From Marinobacterium alkalitolerans (GTDB lineage Bacteria; Pseudomonadota; Gammaproteobacteria; Pseudomonadales; Balneatricaceae), in the NCBI RefSeq assembly GCF_017776525.1, contig NZ_JACVEW010000021.1, positions 1-61,703 of the forward strand: a stretch of DNA of 61,703 nucleotides, given 5' to 3'. The notes beneath the pieces are model-generated. The model did no database searches. It was given only the letters and a program-made list of their open reading frames with translations, and had not been told where the DNA came from. Below are positions 57,736-61,703 of this stretch, piece by piece. The translations under genes and the position numbers were made by a program. Each line of letters begins with the position of its first letter. Positions within the stretch are counted from its first letter, which is position 1.

Positions 57736-58599
57736 CTATTCGATGTTCTGGATCTGCTCGCGCATCTGCTCGATCAGAACCTTCAGCTCGACGGCACTTC
57801 GGGTGGTATTGGCCACGATTGATTTGGACGACAGGGTATTGGCTTCCCGGTTCAGCTCCTGCATCAGGAAGTCCAGCCGTCGCCCGACCGGGCCTGACTG
57901 CTCCAGCACGCGGTACACTTCCTGCACATGCGTATCCAGCCGATCCAGTTCTTCATCAACATCTGCCTTTTGCGCAATCAGCACAATCTCCTGCTCCAGG
58001 CGGGCCGGATCCAGCTCGGCACTCAGATCAGCCAATTTCTGCTTGAGGCTGTTACGCTGCGCCTTGAGAATCTCCGGCATCAGCTGCCGTACATCCGCAA
58101 CCGTCTGACTGACCCCCTGCAGGCGCGCATGGATCAGCTGTTTCAGCTCATCCCCCTCACGCTCACGGCCGGCAATCAGGTCGTCCAGCGCCTTGTCGAA
58201 CAGGGCTGTTGCCGCTTTTCGGATCAACGCCATATCCAGTGCGTTTTCGACCACCACACCCGGCCAGGCCAGCAGCTCGAGAGGATTGACCCCCTGCAGC
58301 TCAAGCCCTGTCTGGCTGAGCTGGCGTGTGGCGGCCGCGACCTCCTCAAGACGACGGTGATCAATCTGCAAACTGGCCTGGGACTGCTCAGGTACAAACC
58401 TCAGGGTGGCTTCCACCTTGCCCCGGCTGATGCGTTTTCGCAGACGTTCACGCAGCACGCCTTCGATATCCCGCAGCGAGTCCGGCAAGCGGAAATGCGG
58501 TTCCAGATAGCGATGGTTCACAGAACGCAGCTCCCAGGTCAGGGCTCCCCAGGCATGCTGCTCTTCCTGCCGGGTGAACGCGGTCATGCTTCGTGTCAT
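57736..58599 (-). CDS. yicC: YicC/YloC-family endoribonuclease
   Basis: RNA-cleaving enzyme of 287 residues. It has the N-terminal YicC domain (MTRSMTAFTRQEEQHAWGAL; WELRSVNHRYLEPHFRLPDS) and the C-terminal DUF1732 domain (EELDRLDTHVQEVYRVLEQS, GRRLDFLMQELNREANTLSSK). In E. coli YicC promotes decay of the small RNA RyhB. ATG 58599 is chosen by family start; earlier codons are ignored. It diverges from rph, as in Pseudomonas. Confidence 0.95.
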   Translation of the reverse strand: MTRSMTAFTRQEEQHAWGALTWELRSVNHRYLEPHFRLPDSLRDIEGVLRERLRKRISRGKVEATLRFVPEQSQASLQIDHRRLEEVAAATRQLSQTGLELQGVNPLELLAWPGVVVENALDMALIRKAATALFDKALDDLIAGREREGDELKQLIHARLQGVSQTVADVRQLMPEILKAQRNSLKQKLADLSAELDPARLEQEIVLIAQKADVDEELDRLDTHVQEVYRVLEQSGPVGRRLDFLMQELNREANTLSSKSIVANTTRSAVELKVLIEQMREQIQNIE

Positions 58600-58745
58600 A
58601 TTGATGCGATCTCTATTAGAATTGAGCTTTGTGATCATTTTAACAGCCTGGCAACAACCGTGCGTAAACAGGCCGATGAAGACAAGGGTAGATACGAATG
58701 AGCTCGAGCTTTTCTGAACAGCTGGAAAATCTAGGACTGAACAAA

Positions 58746-59468
58746 ATGCGCCCCAGCGGACGCCAGCCCGACCAGCTGAGGGAGGTCAAGATCACCCGCA
58801 ATTTCACCCGGCACGCAGAAGGTTCGGTATTGGTGGAGTTTGGTGATACCAAGGTGATCTGTACCGCCAGCGTTGATCGAGGCGTGCCCCGCTTCCTGCG
58901 CGGCAGTGGATCCGGCTGGGTAACCGCAGAATACGGCATGCTGCCCCGCTCTACCAACACCCGCTCTGACCGGGAAGCCGCACGTGGCAAGCAGAGTGGC
59001 CGCACCATCGAAATTCAACGCCTGATTGGCCGCTCCCTGCGCGCAGCGCTGGATCTGAACAAGCTGGGTGAGAACACCATTACGATCGACTGTGATGTCA
59101 TTCAGGCCGATGGCGGCACACGTACCGCTTCAATCACGGGTGCCTGCGTGGCGCTTATGGATGCCATCGCGGTACTCAAGAAAGACAAAAACGGCGCCAT
59201 GAAAGGCAACCCGATCAAGCACATGATTGCCGCTGTATCCGTCGGCATCTACAAGGGCGAGCCGGTGCTGGATCTGGATTATGCCGAAGATTCCTCAGCC
59301 GAGACCGACATGAATGTCATCATGAACGACAAGGATGGCTTCATCGAAGTGCAGGGCACGGCTGAAGCGGCGCCCTACTCGCAGGACGAGCTCAATGCGA
59401 TGCTCTCACTGGCACGCAAGGGTATCAGCGAACTGGTGGAGCTGCAGAAGCAGGCGCTGGAAGGCTGA
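58746..59468 (+). CDS. rph: Ribonuclease PH
   Basis: Phosphorolytic 3'-5' exoribonuclease that trims tRNA and other RNA ends. The 240 residues begin [14 protein letters not shown], the family start, with phosphate-site arginines and [19 protein letters not shown]-type core sequence, [19 protein letters not shown] and [12 protein letters not shown]. An in-frame ATG at 58698, with AGGG upstream, would add 16 residues. I prefer 58746 because AGGA lies eight bases before it and family length is 238. Confidence 0.95.
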   Translation: MRPSGRQPDQLREVKITRNFTRHAEGSVLVEFGDTKVICTASVDRGVPRFLRGSGSGWVTAEYGMLPRSTNTRSDREAARGKQSGRTIEIQRLIGRSLRAALDLNKLGENTITIDCDVIQADGGTRTASITGACVALMDAIAVLKKDKNGAMKGNPIKHMIAAVSVGIYKGEPVLDLDYAEDSSAETDMNVIMNDKDGFIEVQGTAEAAPYSQDELNAMLSLARKGISELVELQKQALEG

Positions 59469-59473
59469 TCCAG

Positions 59474-59505
59474 CAGGGCCGCCATGATCGTCAATGGCGG
59501 CCCTG
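59474..59505. terminator. Hairpin between convergent rph and crc
   Basis: Twelve-base perfect stem CAGGGCCGCCAT/ATGGCGGCCCTG with an eight-base loop. The following T-run is poor in both directions, but stem strength and position suggest a terminator. Confidence 0.55.
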
Positions 59506-59509
59506 TGGT

Positions 59510-60283
59510 TCAAATTTCGATGTCGTAATCGATGGTGAGCGGGGCGTGCTCGGAAAAGCGCTCATCGCGGTAGATACGGGCGCTCTTGACGGTCTTGCGC
59601 AGATTCGCTGTCGTGACCTGGTAGTCGAGTCGTGCACCTTCGTTCAACGTCCAGGCACGATTGTAATCAGGCCACCAGGTATACTGCCGCTCCGCCTTGT
59701 TAACCTGACGGAAAGCATCCACGTAACCCATTTCACCCAGCACTTCTTCAATCCACTCACGCTCTTCAGCCAGAAAACCGGATACACGCTGGTTCACATA
59801 CCAGTTGCTCAGATCAACCGGCTTGTGCGCGATATTGAACGTACCCGCAAAGATAAATTCACGGCGCTTGCGCAGGGTTTTCTTCAGATGCCCCATGAAC
59901 AGCTCAAGGTACTCCATCTTGCCCGCCTGGGCTTCTTCACTGCGCAGGCCCGAAGGGATGGTCATGGAGCTGACACTGACCTTGTCGAAGTCTGCCTGAA
60001 TAAAGCGGCCGTTGAAGTCGCACTGTTCAAACCCCAGCCCGGTCATGATCGCCTTCGGCAGATGGCGGGTGTAGATCGCCACACCGCTGAAACCATCTTC
60101 AAAGGCGTCGAAGAAGTAGGCGTGGTAGCCATCAGGATGATAGCGATCACCATCCAGCTGATACTCTTTTGCCTTCAAATTCTGCAGACATACAACATCA
60201 GCATCCTGTTTGACCATCCAGTCAAAAAAGCCCTTGTCTGCAGCCTGTTCAATACCCTGAGTATTGAAGGTGATCACACGCAT
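59510..60283 (-). CDS. crc: Catabolite repression control protein Crc
   Basis: A 257-residue protein with the exonuclease III/APE fold but degraded active site. Where exonuclease III has catalytic Glu34, Tyr109, Asp151 and the SDH motif, this protein has N35 (CLQNLK), T108 (TIPSG), T148 (AGTFN) and SEH (244-246). Pseudomonas Crc shows comparable losses (CLQDTR, SQHAP) and lies, as here, between rph and pyrE. Crc works with Hfq to block translation of catabolic mRNAs carrying AAnAAnAA motifs. The call over xthA rests on these residues and on synteny. Confidence 0.88.
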   Translation of the reverse strand: MRVITFNTQGIEQAADKGFFDWMVKQDADVVCLQNLKAKEYQLDGDRYHPDGYHAYFFDAFEDGFSGVAIYTRHLPKAIMTGLGFEQCDFNGRFIQADFDKVSVSSMTIPSGLRSEEAQAGKMEYLELFMGHLKKTLRKRREFIFAGTFNIAHKPVDLSNWYVNQRVSGFLAEEREWIEEVLGEMGYVDAFRQVNKAERQYTWWPDYNRAWTLNEGARLDYQVTTANLRKTVKSARIYRDERFSEHAPLTIDYDIEI

Positions 60284-60453
60284 AGCGTCTTAGCCCCGTT
60301 GAGCGTATTCGAACGAATCTGGGATGGAAAGGTAAACGCGAATTGTACCCAGTGCCGTGCCGAATTTGAAATTTTTCTATACCCCCGGGCTGCACGCTGC
60401 AACCCGCAAAAGGTATTATTACGTCGTTTAATATAACTGCTGCGGAGAGGCTG

Positions 60454-61098
60454 ATGCTGGATTATCAACGAGAGTTTATTAAGTTTGCGCTGGAGAAACA
60501 GGTACTCCGCTTTGGCGAATTTACACTCAAGTCAGGTCGCAAAAGCCCCTACTTCTTCAATGCCGGCCTGTTCAACTCAGGGCAGGCACTGGCCAAGCTT
60601 GGTCGCTTCTATGCCGCTGCACTGAACAATGCGGGTATTGAGTACGATGTCATGCTCGGCCCGGCCTACAAGGGTATTCCTCTTGCCGCCGCGACCAGCG
60701 TCGCACTGGCCAACGACTATGACCAGGATGTGCCCTATGTGTTCAACCGCAAGGAAGCCAAGGACCATGGTGAAGGCGGCAATCTGGTAGGTGCTCCCCT
60801 GGAAGGCCGCGTACTGATTATCGACGATGTCATTACGGCCGGGACCGCCATTCGTGAGGTGATGGCGATCATCGAACAGGCCGGTGCAACCCCTGCCGCC
60901 ACATTGATTGCGCTGGACCGTCAGGAAAAGGGCAAGGCGGAGCTCTCTGCAATTCAGGAAGTCGAACGCGACTACAATATGCCGGTTATCAGCATCATCA
61001 CGCTGAACGATCTGGCCGAGTACCTGAAAGAACAGGGCAACATGGAAGCGGAGCTCGAGGCTATCCAGGCTTATCGTGCGCAGTACGGTGTCGCCTGA
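60454..61098 (+). CDS. pyrE: Orotate phosphoribosyltransferase
   Basis: Joins orotate and PRPP to make OMP in pyrimidine synthesis. The 214 residues carry the PRPP loop [13 protein letters not shown] (120-132) and the orotate-binding [18 protein letters not shown] (about 23-40). CGGAGAGG precedes the ATG. It diverges from crc. TATTAT and TATAAC -10-like sequences lie at 60414-60419 and 60432-60437. A one-mismatch hairpin occurs at 60386-60406. I see no rph-pyrE attenuator as in E. coli, since rph is not upstream in tandem. Confidence 0.97.
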   Translation: MLDYQREFIKFALEKQVLRFGEFTLKSGRKSPYFFNAGLFNSGQALAKLGRFYAAALNNAGIEYDVMLGPAYKGIPLAAATSVALANDYDQDVPYVFNRKEAKDHGEGGNLVGAPLEGRVLIIDDVITAGTAIREVMAIIEQAGATPAATLIALDRQEKGKAELSAIQEVERDYNMPVISIITLNDLAEYLKEQGNMEAELEAIQAYRAQYGVA

Positions 61099-61120
61099 CG
61101 CCGATTTTAGGAGTTTTTCC

Positions 61121-61126
61121 TATATA
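61121..61126 (+). promoter_or_regulatory. -10-like element of the candidate small RNA
   Basis: TATATA, which would start transcription near 61133. It overlaps the end of a perfect 5-5-5 inverted repeat TAGGA-GTTTT-TCCTA (61108-61122), a possible regulator site. There is no good -35, and no TGTAAG-N6-CTTACA GacA box is visible upstream. Confidence 0.4.
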
Positions 61127-61132
61127 CCCTCA

Positions 61133-61283
61133 GACAACGCATGGCTACCATGCACTAGAGGTTCACAGGGAGTGACACGTTGAATGGAAGCGAGCCTCTA
61201 GCCTGCACAGGACCGTGCAGCGGCTGACACGGATGTCAGTGACAGGGCCCCCGGGCAAGGGATGCGTCGGGGCCCTTCATTTC
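61133..61283 (+). ncRNA. Candidate CsrA/RsmA-binding small RNA
   Basis: About 150 bases with no plausible ORF and six hairpins. In order: GCATGG-CTA-CCATGC (61139-61153); a long-range stem CTAGAGG/CCTCTAG (61155-61161 with 61195-61201) enclosing TCAC-AGGGA-GTGA (61163-61175); CTGCAC-AGGACC-GTGCAG (61203-61220); CTGACA-CGGA-TGTCAG (61224-61239); and a terminal stem AGGGCCCC/GGGGCCCT (61244-61251 with 61269-61276) enclosing GCA-AGGGA-TGC. Four loops display GGA, and a fifth GGA lies at 61186-61188. CsrA/RsmA binds GGA in hairpin loops, and CsrB, RsmY and RsmZ are built this way. The terminal stem is followed by TTCATTTCG, a modest terminator. Confidence 0.65.
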
Positions 61284-61300
61284 GTCTCAAGCCTCAGTGT

Positions 61301-61548
61301 TTATCCACAGCTTCGTTACGCTGCGCTGTTCAACCCGGCGCATCACCTCTGAGCCTGAAGCACTCTCACCCTTGCCTTACGTCCTGCACAACGCACACCG
61401 GACGCTACCGAGACCTGCAAGCCGTACTCACCTGGTAGCCACCTATCCACAGGCGATTTTCGTGCAGACCGTTGCGGTGAATGAGCCCGCCCCTGTTAAA
61501 ACCATCCACAGCTCGCTCAATCCAGGCATCCTTGTAAGCCGTGGATAA
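61301..61548. promoter_or_regulatory. Cluster of DnaA-box-like 9-mers
   Basis: TTATCCACA is exact at 61301-61309. CTATCCACA is at 61443-61451, CCATCCACA at 61502-61510, and TTATCCACG on the minus strand at 61548-61540. The stretch 61284-61630 has no convincing gene. The context (pyrE, rRNA operon) is not that of oriC, so a DnaA-titration or regulatory site is possible. Confidence 0.45.
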
Positions 61549-61630
61549 CATATGTCGTGTGAGCAGGTCATTCACCCTTGGTCGGCGATCGCTCATCCCT
61601 TCGGCTCAGTTTTTTCTTCCAGCTAAAACG

Positions 61631-61664
61631 CAAAAACCCCGGCCTCAACGAGACCGGGGTTTTC
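61631..61664 (-). terminator. Terminator of the ribosomal RNA operon
   Basis: Stem AAAACCCCGG/CCGGGGTTTT (61633-61642 with 61654-61663), continuing as CTC/GAG around loop AAC. It lies 13 bases after the 5S end. On the minus strand it is followed by TTTTTGCGTTTT. Confidence 0.88.
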
Positions 61665-61676
61665 ACTTAATTAAAT

Positions 61677-61703
61677 GCTTGGCGATGACCTACTCTCACA
61701 TGG
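61677..61703 (-). rRNA. rrf: 5S ribosomal RNA, 3' end (partial)
   Basis: The last 27 bases read, on the minus strand, CCATGTGAGAGTAGGTCATC then GCCAAGC. This is the conserved 3' end of gammaproteobacterial 5S rRNA. The rest of the gene and the rrn operon lie beyond the window. A strong terminator follows. The 3' end is placed to within a base or two. Confidence 0.9.

Noticed and set aside
59510-60283. Calling this gene xthA (active exonuclease III)
   Set aside because: Three catalytic positions are replaced and the rph-crc-pyrE order matches the Pseudomonas crc locus.
61133-61283. Reading the structured RNA as CrcZ, 6S RNA, tmRNA or RNase P RNA
   Set aside because: It lacks the A-rich CA motifs of CrcZ and the long central bubble of 6S RNA, and it is far too short and without the conserved cores for tmRNA or RNase P RNA.
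61297-61548. 83-codon plus-strand ORF in the pyrE-5S gap
   Set aside because: No ribosome site, no recognisable domain and low-complexity composition. It coincides with the DnaA-box-like cluster, and its few good signals are explained by that.
61405-61596. 63-codon minus-strand ORF near the 5S gene
   Set aside because: The AAGGG directly abuts the ATG, so spacing is wrong. No homology is recognised, and such ORFs beside rRNA genes are common artefacts.

Overview
The window looks like a chromosomal segment of a GC-rich marine gammaproteobacterium. Gene content and order resemble the Pseudomonas/Oceanospirillales core: argH-hemCDXY, rho-trxA-ppx, spoT-rpoZ-gmk, and yicC/rph/crc/pyrE. The presence of two TRAP transporters, one closely resembling the Halomonas TeaABCD ectoine system, points to a halotolerant Oceanospirillaceae-like organism such as a Marinobacterium relative. 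This is inferred from gene content only, not from a search. I see no prophage, insertion sequence, CRISPR array or tRNA. The last 27 bases are the 3' end of a 5S rRNA on the minus strand, so a ribosomal operon lies to the right.

Layout. 1-6040: argH (minus) diverges from hemC-hemD-hemX-hemY; nothing is recognised in 1-133. 6059-10402: fre, ubiD, rho and trxA (all minus), with a structured rho leader. 10521-13006: ppx joined to a Gate-domain membrane protein. 13066-19010: pckA, hslO, a PAP2 phosphatase, hslR-yrfG, nudE and sodB. 19098-24519: an orphan NarX-type histidine kinase whose 3' end overlaps tesA, then ybbA-ybbP. 24586-27908: a 41-residue membrane peptide gene, rpiA, ilvA and a small membrane protein.

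28046-36748 is a dicarboxylate module. It holds the TRAP operon dctPQM, a divergent chemoreceptor with a CxxCH haem-c motif in its periplasmic domain, and the two-component system dctB-dctD. A consensus sigma-54 promoter precedes dctP and a CA-rich Hfq/Crc-type tract overlaps its ribosome binding site. The crc gene itself is at 59510-60283, so activation by DctBD and catabolite repression by Crc/Hfq are both predictable from this one window.

36853-50793 is housekeeping: pyk, tex, gshA, a FliL-like gene, rsd, a WD40 lipoprotein, an FKBP isomerase, yheS, an HDOD protein and ggt. 50798-53898 is spoT-rpoZ-gmk. A TeaABCD-like TRAP operon (53956-57385) sits between gmk and yicC, which are neighbours in Pseudomonas. 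Then come yicC, rph, crc and pyrE.

The most striking unexplained element is in the 580-base gap between pyrE and the 5S gene. At 61133-61283 there is a run of stable hairpins, four of which show GGA in the loop. This is the architecture of CsrB/RsmZ-type RNAs that titrate CsrA/RsmA. It is followed by a cluster of four DnaA-box-like 9-mers (61301-61548) and the rrn terminator.
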